Below, in pieces: positions 1-9,491 of a stretch of DNA of 64,000 nucleotides. The translations under genes were made by a program, and so were the position numbers. Position 1 is the first letter of the stretch; each line of letters begins with the position of its first letter. Source of the stretch: CAZQHK01 sp964593455 (GTDB lineage: Bacteria; Muiribacteriota; CAYSPT01). The stretch covers positions 78,121 to 142,120 of the forward strand of contig CAZQHK010000005.1 in the NCBI GenBank assembly GCA_964593455.1, in the 5' to 3' direction. The notes under the pieces are model-generated. The model made no database searches. It was given only the letters and a program-made list of their open reading frames with translations, and was not told the origin of the DNA.

Positions 1-2
1 GC

Positions 3-2045
3 TCGAAGGTAGACGGCCAATACGTGTTAACGCTCTCGGCCACCACCAACCTGGACGATCTTTCCACCGGGCTCGAACTACCGGTGCTGGTAGTGCAAGG
101 AGCTAAAAAGGAACGAGGTTACGTGTCGGTGCAGACCGAGACCAGTATCCGCATCAAAACGGATACGTCGCAAAACGTCTCCGAGATAGACGTGCTGGAG
201 CTGCCCAACTACTTCAAACTGGGCGGCGGCGAGATCTCGCTGGCTTACAAATATTTCCGGCAGCCCTGGTCGGTGTCCCTGGCGGTAGAGCCGATCGAAC
301 CGGTAGTCACCGCCGAGGTGTTCAACCTGGCTTCTATCGGCGAAGGACTGGAACAGAACAGCTGCCGGGTCGATTACACGATCCAGTTTGCCGGCGTGTC
401 CACCTTCGCTCTGCAGCTGCCACCCGGAGCCAAGAACGTGAATATTGCCGGGAACAACCTCAAGCACTGGGAAGAAAGCGGCAGCCAGCCTGGCCGCTGG
501 GAGGTCGAACTCCAGGCCAAGGCCAAAGGCAATTACATTCTCTACGTGGCCTTCGAGCGAGCCATGGAAAGCGCATCGGGCCAGATCGAGTATAGCGGGG
601 TGAAGACCCTGGGTCTCGAACGGGAAAAAGGATATATCGCCGTCACTCCCCACGGCAACGTGGAGATCACTCCCATAGAGGAGAATATCAAAGGCGTCGC
701 CCCCATTGACAGCACCGAAATTCCATCACAGTTCACACAGGGCATCACCGTGCCCGTCATTTGGGCGTTCAAGTACATCTCCCATCCCTTTACCATCGGA
801 CTCTCGGTCATCAAGCACCTGGACGTGGAAGCCCTGGTCACCGTGGCGGAGAGTACCCGGCTGGTGACCCTGGTGAGCGAAGAGGGAGAGACGATAAATG
901 ACCTGACCTTCATCCTCAAAAATACCCGGAAACAGTTCCTGCGCCTGATGCTCCCGGACGGAGCCACGGTGCTCGACGCCTTCGTCGGGGATCGCTCGGT
1001 CCAACTGGGAGAGACAGAGATAGAGCTCGATGGCAGCAAACAGCGGGTCACCATGATCCCTATCTCCGGAGCGGCCCAGCCCGGCGTCAGTTTCCCGGTC
1101 AAGATACTCTATGAACAGAAGTTCGAGCCGATGGGTTACTCCGGACCCCTGGGCCTGATATGCCCGAAAGTTGACGTGCCGGTGATGCGTCTGGCCTGGG
1201 ACCTGTACCTGCCCAAAGAGTACAACCTCAACCTGGTGGCCGGCGACCTCAGGCAAATCAAACATACCAGTTATATCTCCAGCGGCGTACAGAAAGTGCA
1301 GAAAGAGTACAATTCCTGGGCACGAAGCCAGAAGGCGGGCCAGACGAGCAGACCGTTCAATATAATCCAGGAGAACCTGGAACGCCAACAGCTCGGGCAG
1401 GGCAAAGCCGTGTTCGCCGGCGGCCGCAGCGCCGTGGCCCAGAACATCGTCGAACTGCTCAAGAAAGGCAGACCGTTCTATTTCGAGAAACTGATAGCGG
1501 TAGTACCCGGGGTAGGAGAAAAATCCATGTTCATGGTACCAGGCACACTCTCCATCCGGTACGTGAAAAGCGCCTTGAACACCGTCTCCGCCGGGATCAT
1601 TTTCATTATCCTGGTGGCCGCCAGCGCGCTTCTCAGGACCCTGAAACAATTCCAGCAGCTCGTCTTCCCACTGGCCGCCGCTTTGCTCCTGACGGCTTTC
1701 CACCTGCTCCGGCCGGACGCATACACCAATAATATCCAATGGGCTATCGGCACCACCTGGCTGATCTTTATTATCAGCTTCTTCTACGCCGCCCTGTCGG
1801 CGCTCAACCGCTCGATTACACGGCGGCAGAAACAAAAGGTCGAGCGCGCCGAAGAAGTTAGGCAGCGGCTCAGAAAGTCATACCTGGTAGCCGGGGATGT
1901 GCCTCCCCGGGCTGATAAACATTCCGGGGACAACCAACCCGAGTTTCCAGGAAATTCCCCGGATGAACCCGAGAAAGAGAAGAAAAAACCGGTAAACAAG
2001 AAATCAAAACCCAAGTCCCGCAAACCAGACTCGACGGAGGAGTAG
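3..2045 (+). CDS. Large membrane-anchored exported protein of unknown function, N-terminus outside the window
   Basis: The reading frame is open to the left edge, so the true start and any signal peptide lie outside the window; the first possible internal start is a GTG at 24. I do not recognise the family. Most of the visible 680 residues are beta-rich sequence with repeated short modules in which a beta sandwich segment ends in a P-W-S/P-F-T-I-G-L type strand (for example around 240-290 and 780-810 in nucleotides). Near the C-terminus there are three hydrophobic segments (nucleotides about 1575-1800) followed by a highly charged Lys/Pro/Glu tail, which suggests a beta-rich domain outside the inner membrane with a cytoplasmic tail. 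The stop is 4 nt before the next gene, so the two are probably cotranscribed. Confidence 0.7.
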   Translation, partial: SKVDGQYVLTLSATTNLDDLSTGLELPVLVVQGAKKERGYVSVQTETSIRIKTDTSQNVSEIDVLELPNYFKLGGGEISLAYKYFRQPWSVSLAVEPIEPVVTAEVFNLASIGEGLEQNSCRVDYTIQFAGVSTFALQLPPGAKNVNIAGNNLKHWEESGSQPGRWEVELQAKAKGNYILYVAFERAMESASGQIEYSGVKTLGLEREKGYIAVTPHGNVEITPIEENIKGVAPIDSTEIPSQFTQGITVPVIWAFKYISHPFTIGLSVIKHLDVEALVTVAESTRLVTLVSEEGETINDLTFILKNTRKQFLRLMLPDGATVLDAFVGDRSVQLGETEIELDGSKQRVTMIPISGAAQPGVSFPVKILYEQKFEPMGYSGPLGLICPKVDVPVMRLAWDLYLPKEYNLNLVAGDLRQIKHTSYISSGVQKVQKEYNSWARSQKAGQTSRPFNIIQENLERQQLGQGKAVFAGGRSAVAQNIVELLKKGRPFYFEKLIAVVPGVGEKSMFMVPGTLSIRYVKSALNTVSAGIIFIILVAASALLRTLKQFQQLVFPLAAALLLTAFHLLRPDAYTNNIQWAIGTTWLIFIISFFYAALSALNRSITRRQKQKVERAEEVRQRLRKSYLVAGDVPPRADKHSGDNQPEFPGNSPDEPEKEKKKPVNKKSKPKSRKPDSTEE

Positions 2046-2049
2046 AACC

Positions 2050-3591
2050 ATGAGCATGGATCGCAGAACGATCGAGACGGCGCGGTTTTTGATTCCGGCC
2101 GGCCTGTTGGCGTTCCTTATTCTAGGCTGCCTCCCGGTTCCGGGAGCAGAGGCCGTTTCTCTCCCCAGAGCGGTCCGCCTGGAGCTGAAAGTGGTGGATA
2201 TGCCGCTTGGCATATGGGAAAATTTGAAAGATGTAACCATCCAGCGGGGCCGCGTAGGGAGTATCCCCACAGATAAACTGAAATGGCTTACAAAAGAGAT
2301 GTCGCGGGAAGCCTCAAAAATCTCCCTGCTCTCATCGGCGTCCACGGTGATGTACCTTGACTCGATGTCTGAAATCATGATCGGCCGGGTACCGGGCTAC
2401 GCGGGGCGGTATAAAAAAGCGGCCAACGGTCCCCTGCCCGTCCGTGAGAAACTGCTGCTGGGACTCTGGGGCCGGTTCCGGCTCTCGTCCCTCAAGCAGG
2501 AGGATGAGGAACTGGAAGCCCTGATCTCTTGCCAACTGGCCATGGTGCGTCCGGGGAAGGATGCCGACGGAGAAAAACAGTTTCTCCGCCAGGTTGCAAC
2601 TCCCAGCGGACCGCTGGAAGTCCCGGAGGTAAAAGGATTCCACGGCTGCCTTTCAATCCAGGTTAGAGACGGAGAAACCCGCGTTCTGGCAGCCTGCGCT
2701 TCTCCTTTTACCGGCTCCGCCGGTGACACGGGTGACGCCCGGACAACCCTGGTCCTGCTCAAAGCTTTGTTCCTGGATGAAGCGACCGGACCGATCACGA
2801 CTCCTCTCACATCACGGGTTGAAAAAAACGCTTCATCAAAGCGCAATCCCGGTAAATTTCCCATACCCGATGAACAGGGACAAAACCTCCTGATCGATCC
2901 TTCCGAACAACGCGATAGTAAATTTTTCCTGCCCAGCCTCTTTCTGTCTCCCGACACGGCTCCCGTGCTGATTTCGGGAAAAGTGCTTCGTCTGCCGGTC
3001 GAGCTGGTGGATTACATCTTGAAACGTTACATCAACAAGAACGGCGAGATCGATGACCGGGGCCGCCGGCTGCTCGGCAAAGCCATCAAGCAGAAGATAG
3101 GAACCATCGTAGACAGTTTCGACCTGTTCAGTCTCCGAAACTCATTCTTCCGCCTGGTCTATGGCCGGGAACACGGATTCCTGGCCCGGCACGAGGCCTA
3201 CAGCTTTAAAGGGGGCGACGGTACAGCCTACGGCCTGGTACCGATTGAAGACAGTGTCCTGCAGGGTATGGAACTATCCGGCAGCCTGCTGGTAAAACCA
3301 GATAACCAACTGATTATGAACCTGACCTACACACCCGATGTATCCATCCGGGAAACCACCCACACCTGGGGAGGGCTGCCGGCCGCAGGTGAGGATGAAA
3401 AGAATACGTCCCGGACACCGGCAACCATTGTTGTGGAGCAGCCCGAGACGGTACAGATGAAGATGGCCCTGCGCTACCCGATGCGATTCAACACCACGAT
3501 CATTACCCAAGATTTAGGGTTGCGGGAAGAGGCAGGCAGGCACTCCGGGAAACTGGAGAAATACGTCTTCCTGATCAGGGTGACCGAGTAG
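2050..3591 (+). CDS. Exported protein of unknown function
   Basis: This 513-residue protein begins with a hydrophobic N-terminal segment (residues about 12-30) that reads as a signal peptide; the sequence LILGC within it could alternatively be a weak lipobox. A GGAGGAG ribosome site lies inside the end of the preceding gene, 4 nt upstream of which the start ATG follows. The remainder is soluble mixed alpha/beta sequence without a motif I recognise. Its close spacing to the upstream membrane protein suggests they act together at the cell envelope. No function can be proposed from sequence alone. Confidence 0.75.
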   Translation: MSMDRRTIETARFLIPAGLLAFLILGCLPVPGAEAVSLPRAVRLELKVVDMPLGIWENLKDVTIQRGRVGSIPTDKLKWLTKEMSREASKISLLSSASTVMYLDSMSEIMIGRVPGYAGRYKKAANGPLPVREKLLLGLWGRFRLSSLKQEDEELEALISCQLAMVRPGKDADGEKQFLRQVATPSGPLEVPEVKGFHGCLSIQVRDGETRVLAACASPFTGSAGDTGDARTTLVLLKALFLDEATGPITTPLTSRVEKNASSKRNPGKFPIPDEQGQNLLIDPSEQRDSKFFLPSLFLSPDTAPVLISGKVLRLPVELVDYILKRYINKNGEIDDRGRRLLGKAIKQKIGTIVDSFDLFSLRNSFFRLVYGREHGFLARHEAYSFKGGDGTAYGLVPIEDSVLQGMELSGSLLVKPDNQLIMNLTYTPDVSIRETTHTWGGLPAAGEDEKNTSRTPATIVVEQPETVQMKMALRYPMRFNTTIITQDLGLREEAGRHSGKLEKYVFLIRVTE

Positions 3592-3794
3592 CTCTGAAAC
3601 ACATACACAGGAAAATGTGGTATCGACCATCTGTCCGCCCTTCGCATTGATCACCCGAAACCAGAACTTGACGATATATCCCGGCGCCAATATAATTAAT
3701 CGAACCACAATAAATATCTTAGATTTTCCATAACCTTAACCTGGCTTTTGGATTTTTGGCTTTTCCGTGATGGCAGAGTGGAGATTAGCAACCG
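3592..3794. other. Intergenic region with no recognised element
   Basis: About 200 bp between two exported-protein genes. It becomes AT-rich towards the downstream gene and may carry a promoter, but no clear -35/-10 pair or terminator hairpin was seen. Confidence 0.4.
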
Positions 3795-6206
3795 GTGAAA
3801 CAATCACTTAAATTTTTTGCAGTGGTTTTTATCACAGCCATGCTGTTGCCGGTAACCCAGGCCGGCGGCGTGTCCCTGATCGAAGACTGGCCGACGGGAT
3901 CGGGATACAACTGGCAGGTCCGGCAGGCGGAGGCCGAAGGGCCGGGACCCAACGACTGGAGCAGCGATAACGTGGCGACGCGGGCCGGTAACCTGGTTCT
4001 GAAACTGGTTTACCGTGACGACCGTTGGACCAGCGCGGAGGTGACACTTGAGAAAGACGGACAGGAGCATTTCGGGTTCGGGACGTACCAGTTCACGGTA
4101 ACCGGACCGGTGGATTTTGCCGAGATGCATCCTAATATCGTGCTCGGTTTCTTCCCGTACGCTACCAATTACAAGCTCGACAAAACCAACGAGATCGACA
4201 TAGAGATCACCAAATGGGGACCGAAGAGCCCCATTCCGTTCATCCGCAAAAACAATCTCCACTACACCATCTACCCGGCTATCAGCCAAACGGGATACCG
4301 CAACAAGACGAAGCCGTTTTTTATCTCTGGAAAGACCCATACACACCGGTTTATCTGGCAGAGTCACCGGATTGTGTACCAATGTTTCGCTCCAGTGGAC
4401 GGAGTGGAAACAGAGCTGCATCGATGGACCTACCAGCCCGAAAACCCGCGAAAATACATTCCTCAATATCCGCTGGAGTTTCACATCAACCTGTGGCTTT
4501 TCCGGGGCGATAAACAGGAGTTTGACGATTTTATCGACGAGACGCTGCCCCGGGACCGGGACTTCAAGATCGTCATCAGCGATTTCAAATTTAATCCGCT
4601 GCCCGAGACCAGGGTACCCCGGACCGATGAAAGCTCTGCGGGTCACAATGTTCCGGTGAAAAAAGGGCGGATCGCCTACCATTCTTACAGCCATCCCCTG
4701 GTGTTCACCAATAATCCGAACGAAGGGCACATTTTTGTCGCGGATCTCCAGGATAGCCGGGTAAACAAATTGACGGACGGAATCACCGGACCCGTGCTCG
4801 GTTACGCCATGAATCCGCACTTTTCTCCCGCCGGTGACCTGGTCACCTTCATGGCTGTTCCGGCAGAACTCAGCCCCTGCTGGGAGAATATGTATGTGTA
4901 TCTTTACGATGTTGTCTACGACCGGCTCTACAAGCTGCACCGGGGGCAGGATCCGAAGTTTTCCCCGGACGGCCGCTCCATCGTCTTCAAGTACCTGGAG
5001 TCGCTGGACCGGACGGGCGAAGCCGCGGAGAAATCGAGTCCGGCTTTCGACCAGTGGCAGGTTTGGACCATCGACCTGAACGGCGGCAACCAGGTCCGCA
5101 TTACCTCGTCACCGGGTGAGAAATCAGGACCGAACTTTTCACCCGATGGATCGCAGATCGTGTACTGGATTTCGTTTGCTTCGGACCAGAAGACGGAACA
5201 TGATATCTACCGTATCCGCTCCGACGGGACCGGTGAGAGGAAAGTGCTTGGTGAACCCGGTCTCCAGGAGATGTACCCGATATTCCGCGATAACGACCGG
5301 ATACTCTTCACCCGCTGGGCGACGCCCTCGGACCACTCGGACAAGCTCTACCAGTACCGGCTTTCCACCAATGAATCGAAACCGCTGGAAGCGGTTAATT
5401 TCAAATCACTCACGGGGAAAAAGGCCAACGATTCAGATCCGTTTCCCCTGGGCCCCGGCTTGATCGGATTCTCCTCCGACCGGCCTGGGAACCTGGGTGG
5501 CTGGGACATCTATATAGCCAACCCCGACGCCGAGAAACCTATGCCGTTGTTCGGATCACTCGGCCGAAAAACGGTCTACGCTCTGCCCGGTATGAACGAT
5601 TACCTGCACAACCTGGGCGGTGTCTATTCTCCGTTCAGCACGGAGGAGGTAAAGCTGCGCATGATCGGCGGCGATAGGCTGGCCACCCTGGCGGACAAGC
5701 TGGTCTGGGGAACTCCGGAAGATAGAGACGATGGCGGGACTGATGGAGAGAGTTCTTACACGGTCTTTATCGAGCCCGGCGACGAGGCCGAAATCGAGCC
5801 GTTCGTATCCACCGGCAGCAGCGGACCGGTGACCAGGTTCAAGATGAAAGCTACCTGGTGGAGCCACTTCACAGCCTGGTTGAAAAACGCTTTTGCCGGC
5901 CATGAAAACACGCCGGAGCAAGACGCAAAGCCGGTCCCGGTCCGGTTTGTTTTTCCGCTGGAAATCGATGGCTCGCGGGCGGCACTCTCCGGCGACACGG
6001 TGTTGATCAAAAACCGATCTGGCCGAACGGTACTGGTAGCACTGGATCCACCTGACGCCGGCGGTACCGCTTCTCTCGAGGACGGCGATGAAAACGCCTT
6101 CAGTGTTGAAGAAATAAACGAAAAGCTTGTTTTACGATTTATAGTTGGGGAAGAAACCATCAGTGAGGAAATTTCCGTCGGCAGGACAGAGTCCCGCGAA
6201 CAATAG
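3795..6206 (+). CDS. Secreted GH16-like domain fused to a TolB-type beta-propeller
   Basis: An 803-residue protein starting at GTG 3795 with a signal peptide (residues 1-23). Residues about 30-265 resemble the concanavalin-like fold of glycoside hydrolase family 16; the segment NEIDIEIT (Glu133, Asp135, Glu137) fits the GH16 catalytic ExDxE pattern, so the domain could cleave or bind a beta-glucan-type polysaccharide. Residues about 285-620 contain PD40/WD40-like strands typical of TolB propellers, recognisable by repeated F-S-P-D-G motifs (PNFSPDGSQIVYW, PKFSPDGRSIVFK). The final 150 residues form a beta-rich domain of unknown type. GH16 and PD40 are each well known; their fusion is uncommon in my knowledge. 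The downstream exported gene begins 8 nt after the stop. Confidence 0.75.
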   Translation: MKQSLKFFAVVFITAMLLPVTQAGGVSLIEDWPTGSGYNWQVRQAEAEGPGPNDWSSDNVATRAGNLVLKLVYRDDRWTSAEVTLEKDGQEHFGFGTYQFTVTGPVDFAEMHPNIVLGFFPYATNYKLDKTNEIDIEITKWGPKSPIPFIRKNNLHYTIYPAISQTGYRNKTKPFFISGKTHTHRFIWQSHRIVYQCFAPVDGVETELHRWTYQPENPRKYIPQYPLEFHINLWLFRGDKQEFDDFIDETLPRDRDFKIVISDFKFNPLPETRVPRTDESSAGHNVPVKKGRIAYHSYSHPLVFTNNPNEGHIFVADLQDSRVNKLTDGITGPVLGYAMNPHFSPAGDLVTFMAVPAELSPCWENMYVYLYDVVYDRLYKLHRGQDPKFSPDGRSIVFKYLESLDRTGEAAEKSSPAFDQWQVWTIDLNGGNQVRITSSPGEKSGPNFSPDGSQIVYWISFASDQKTEHDIYRIRSDGTGERKVLGEPGLQEMYPIFRDNDRILFTRWATPSDHSDKLYQYRLSTNESKPLEAVNFKSLTGKKANDSDPFPLGPGLIGFSSDRPGNLGGWDIYIANPDAEKPMPLFGSLGRKTVYALPGMNDYLHNLGGVYSPFSTEEVKLRMIGGDRLATLADKLVWGTPEDRDDGGTDGESSYTVFIEPGDEAEIEPFVSTGSSGPVTRFKMKATWWSHFTAWLKNAFAGHENTPEQDAKPVPVRFVFPLEIDGSRAALSGDTVLIKNRSGRTVLVALDPPDAGGTASLEDGDENAFSVEEINEKLVLRFIVGEETISEEISVGRTESREQ

Positions 6207-6213
6207 GATTATC

Positions 6214-8040
6214 ATGGTGCCGGCCATCGTGCGGAAACTGTTTCTCACCGCTGCGGCGGTCCTGTTAATTTCTATCTCTCTGCCGGCCGCTCGGCCGGCA
6301 TCCCTGCTTGACGGCCTGAAATCCTGGTTTACCGGCGGAGACGTCACCCTGACCGTGTACGATTTCAGAGATGGTACGCCGCTCATGGTCGTTAGTCCGG
6401 AGCATACGTGGAAAAGCGCCCGCACCGTCGGCGGCGGTAAGATTTATTACCAACCCGGATGGATGGACCGCGACGGCGGTCACATCGTGCATTGGCTGGA
6501 CGAGGATGGATATCCTCATCACCGTTACGCCGGGGAGTACGAACGGGACTCGGCCTGGCCTCCCACCGTCTCGGTGTACACCCTGACCAGCAGAAGCGAT
6601 TCGGACAATAACTCGTACTACGGACGAAGTTCGGCAGAGTTCGGAGAGCTTGAGTCCCGGTTGGGAAAAACTATTTCGGACGAGTTCACGGGGCTAATTC
6701 TGAAAGAAGAAACACTGCCGCCACTGCCAGAGCCGCCGTCAAAAAATTCCTGGCCCCGGCCGCAAATCATTTCTCCACGCATGGAGGGGGCTTGCCTGGA
6801 GGACGAAGAAACGTTATTTGTCGCCGGTAACGATAACACACCATGCGCTGAAGCACCGGATTATGAGTTCGTCCCCGATCGGTTTTCGTGGCAGTTTCTC
6901 AATCCCTGGGACAAGCGCCCCGATCCAGGTGCTTTGACCGGCGCCGCGGGAGAACGTTTCGAAGGCCCCGAGGCAGCCTATACATTTACCGTTCCCTCGT
7001 CTTCCGTTGACACCTTCCGGGACGACCGGTTCCAAAATGCTATCATTATCAGCCTTGATTTCCTGTACCGGTGGCGTCTTGAGAGTATATCTGATACATA
7101 TCGGCAGGCTTCTCCGGCCACGGCCGAAACCTACGGTGTTTACGTGGAAGACGTGACGGCACCGGAGGAGGTGACGGTGAAAGTGCCCGCTTGGCAGGTA
7201 GCCGGGCGTCCGTTCCGGGGGCTGATAACGTGCTCGGTAACGGACAATAATCCGAACCTGGAAACCATCGAGGACCGGCTCCGGGTGCGCCTGGAGACGA
7301 TACCTCCGGCTGCGGATAGTATCCATGGAAGCCTGCTCTTCTCGAACTATTCCGCCAGAGGCTTCGGGGAAGGGCAAACTCCGAGCAGACATTACTCGGT
7401 AGTGACCTGCGACACCGAAACCGATACACCACCGGTCTGGCGGACCGATTTCAAGGGATACATACTGGCAGCGGCCGTGACAGAGGAAGGTTTTGGCGGT
7501 GCCGCCCGCGGCCAGGCGGAGGAACCGATTACAGTGTATGACATGACCCGGCCGGTGGTGCTGGTAACCATGTCCGATGTTTCCGGGGAGCGCGTCCACC
7601 AGGTCGGACCAGTGAGTGCCGGAAGCGACACCGACACCGACACCGTGTTCGCGGTTATGCCAGGCACCTGGTTCGAGGACCGACGCTACCGCTTGACCGT
7701 GGAGACACATGACAATATCGAGCGTTTCAACAGCGCCGCGGATCCAGCTTCCGTACGGGATGTCCCGAACCGGCACGTCCGGTATGCGGGCTACTATATC
7801 GGCGATAAACCGCGGCCAACTCCGGCGGATTGTGTTGATATCACTGCTCAGATCATCGAGCATGGAAGGGCAGAGTCGCTGGAGATCATTTTTCGGAATC
7901 CCGGCACTGTCCACCTCTGGCTTATCGTCCGTGATAACGCCGCCGGCCTGGACCCACGCAGCCGCAGGGACAATGTCCGTATTCTAAAAATCCGCCTGAC
8001 GATCGCCGACACGGTCATGCGCACCGACACACTGGATTGA
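6214..8040 (+). CDS. Secreted beta-rich protein of unknown function
   Basis: I place the start at ATG 6214, 8 nt after the preceding stop, because the protein then begins with a standard signal peptide (hydrophobic stretch followed by an ALP-like cleavage region at about residues 20-28) and an AGGA sits 5 nt upstream; the frame is open further upstream to a TTG at 6145 but that would overlap the previous gene by 62 nt. The 608-residue product has no recognised domain. Its middle and C-terminal parts look like tandem immunoglobulin-like strands with Asp/Asn-rich turns. It is translationally close to the GH16-propeller gene, so it may belong to the same extracellular complex. Confidence 0.7.
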   Translation: MVPAIVRKLFLTAAAVLLISISLPAARPASLLDGLKSWFTGGDVTLTVYDFRDGTPLMVVSPEHTWKSARTVGGGKIYYQPGWMDRDGGHIVHWLDEDGYPHHRYAGEYERDSAWPPTVSVYTLTSRSDSDNNSYYGRSSAEFGELESRLGKTISDEFTGLILKEETLPPLPEPPSKNSWPRPQIISPRMEGACLEDEETLFVAGNDNTPCAEAPDYEFVPDRFSWQFLNPWDKRPDPGALTGAAGERFEGPEAAYTFTVPSSSVDTFRDDRFQNAIIISLDFLYRWRLESISDTYRQASPATAETYGVYVEDVTAPEEVTVKVPAWQVAGRPFRGLITCSVTDNNPNLETIEDRLRVRLETIPPAADSIHGSLLFSNYSARGFGEGQTPSRHYSVVTCDTETDTPPVWRTDFKGYILAAAVTEEGFGGAARGQAEEPITVYDMTRPVVLVTMSDVSGERVHQVGPVSAGSDTDTDTVFAVMPGTWFEDRRYRLTVETHDNIERFNSAADPASVRDVPNRHVRYAGYYIGDKPRPTPADCVDITAQIIEHGRAESLEIIFRNPGTVHLWLIVRDNAAGLDPRSRRDNVRILKIRLTIADTVMRTDTLD

Positions 8041-8201
8041 CCGTGCCACATTACTTTCGACACCGCATGCTTGAGTTTATAAAGTTCTCTCGACCGAATA
8101 TCAACTTTTCCTGTAACATTTTAAGACACAGTTGCATCTAACGGTAACGAAGCACCGGAAAACCGACGAAAAAAACGGACACACAAGGAAAGGATCCGGC
8201 C

Positions 8202-8750
8202 GTGGAGCTGACATTTGACGAAGAACGCAACCTGGTAGCGGGCCTCAAACGGGGAACGGACAAAGCGTTTCAAGACCTTTACCGGTATTTTTCCTCCGGA
8301 CTCATGGGGCTCTTCTACCGGATGACCGGCGACCACGATTTGTCCCGCGATCTTTTCCAGGAAACGATGATCAAGATTTTCGAGGGAGTGAAATACTTCC
8401 GTGAAGAGTCACGTCTGTACACCTGGATTTACACGATCGCCCGGAACGTCGCCCTCGGCCACGCCAGGAAGAAACGGTCCGAGCCCGCCCTGACGGTGGA
8501 ATCGGAACGGCGGGTGGCTTCTACCAGTCTGACTCCTGAAGAAATAACTGTACAGAAAACGAGCCTGGAACACCTGGCCCGGTGCATTAATGACCTGGAT
8601 ACTGACGACCGTATGATAATAAGCCTCAAGCTCCAAACCGGGCTGAAGTACCGCGGCATCGCCGAGATTATGGGGATGACTGCAGGCAATGTCCGGGTGC
8701 GGATGTACCGGATCCGTGAGCACTTGAGAACTAGAATGGATTGGCGGTGA
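8202..8750 (+). CDS. ECF-family RNA polymerase sigma factor
   Basis: A 182-residue sigma-70 family protein of the extracytoplasmic-function type. Region 2 (residues about 20-90) contains the core-binding and -10 recognition segment (DLFQETMIKIF, then TWIYTIARN), and region 4 (about 120-178) ends in a helix-turn-helix with the conserved G-L-K-Y-R-G-I-A-E-I-M-G segment. Region 3 is absent, as expected for ECF factors. The start is GTG 8202, preceded by AAGGAAAGGA. The next gene is a zinc-finger anti-sigma factor that overlaps its stop codon, a classical arrangement in which the pair responds to an envelope signal. Its regulon cannot be read here, but the secreted TPR gene downstream is a plausible target. 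Confidence 0.93.
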   Translation: MELTFDEERNLVAGLKRGTDKAFQDLYRYFSSGLMGLFYRMTGDHDLSRDLFQETMIKIFEGVKYFREESRLYTWIYTIARNVALGHARKKRSEPALTVESERRVASTSLTPEEITVQKTSLEHLARCINDLDTDDRMIISLKLQTGLKYRGIAEIMGMTAGNVRVRMYRIREHLRTRMDWR

Positions 8751-9409
8751 TAACCGTGACGTGTGAATCATACCGAATTTTAGCCAGCGCCTGCCGTGAC
8801 GGCGAACTAGAAACCGGCGAAATAATCGAGCTGGGAGATCATCTGAAAAATTGTGGGGAGTGCCGTACTCTTTTCGATAATTATACCGGAATCGATGACC
8901 AACTGGCGGAACTGTCCGTCCCCACAGAAGACCTGAAAAAAGAAACAGAGCTGGCCAGGACCGATCTTCTCAAACACTACCGGGCGGCTCGTCCCCGGAC
9001 GTCCTTTATACAGCGTCTCGTGAGCCGGTTTACCGTACCACCTCCCTTCGCTTATGCCACCGCGGCAGCGATCATTATTATTCTGCTGGCCAATGTCATG
9101 GTGTGGAGGAATATGGAGAAGAAGCTGGACCGTAAGCTGGCGGTAGCGGCTCTGGATAGTAAAATAGAGCTACTCACCAGCCTGGTCGGACGGGCGGCGG
9201 GCGGCGGCGGGTTTGAAAACATTTCCTCACGGACCTCGGCGGCTGGGTGGACCCCGTTCAGCCGGACGGAATCTGGGGGCAGTACTCCGGTCAAGACTTT
9301 CGACGACATATTCGACGCGTTGAACGAGTCGGCCTGGAAGAAGGTTTTCACTGATCTTGACACCATGCGGAAACGCGACGCAGGCCTGGTAGGAGGTGAC
9401 TTGATCTGA
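8747..9409 (+). CDS. Membrane-anchored zinc-finger anti-sigma factor
   Basis: The start is chosen as GTG 8747, which overlaps the sigma stop codon in a GTGA arrangement; a TTG at 8741 is the alternative. The N-terminal 40 residues show the anti-sigma zinc-finger pattern (Cys16, His32, Cys36, Cys39 in DHLKNCGECRTLF). One transmembrane helix follows at about residues 100-121, and a roughly 95-residue Ser/Gly-rich C-terminal part would lie outside the cytoplasm. This matches the ECF anti-sigma family, which holds the sigma factor at the inner membrane until a signal releases it. Translational coupling to the sigma gene supports the pairing. Confidence 0.88.
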   Translation: MITVTCESYRILASACRDGELETGEIIELGDHLKNCGECRTLFDNYTGIDDQLAELSVPTEDLKKETELARTDLLKHYRAARPRTSFIQRLVSRFTVPPPFAYATAAAIIIILLANVMVWRNMEKKLDRKLAVAALDSKIELLTSLVGRAAGGGGFENISSRTSAAGWTPFSRTESGGSTPVKTFDDIFDALNESAWKKVFTDLDTMRKRDAGLVGGDLI

Positions 9410-9491
9410 CATCCATGTCGTCGGTTTTTCACCAAACGGTATCATCCGGGCCTTGTCCCGGAGCACACAAAACGATAGGAGGTTGAAGAAA

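Noticed and set aside
726..1835. Long minus-strand frame opposite the first gene
   Set aside because: It is a mirror frame of the coding strand. The plus-strand protein has membrane helices and a charged tail, while the opposite frame is His, Gln and Gly rich with no family likeness.
3804..4940. 378-residue minus-strand frame inside the GH16-propeller gene
   Set aside because: Its composition is that of a shadow frame and no ribosome site precedes it; the opposite frame has clear GH16 and PD40 motifs.
6814..7914. 366-residue minus-strand frame
   Set aside because: Antisense to a gene with signal peptide and correct spacing; Arg, Gly and His rich without motifs.
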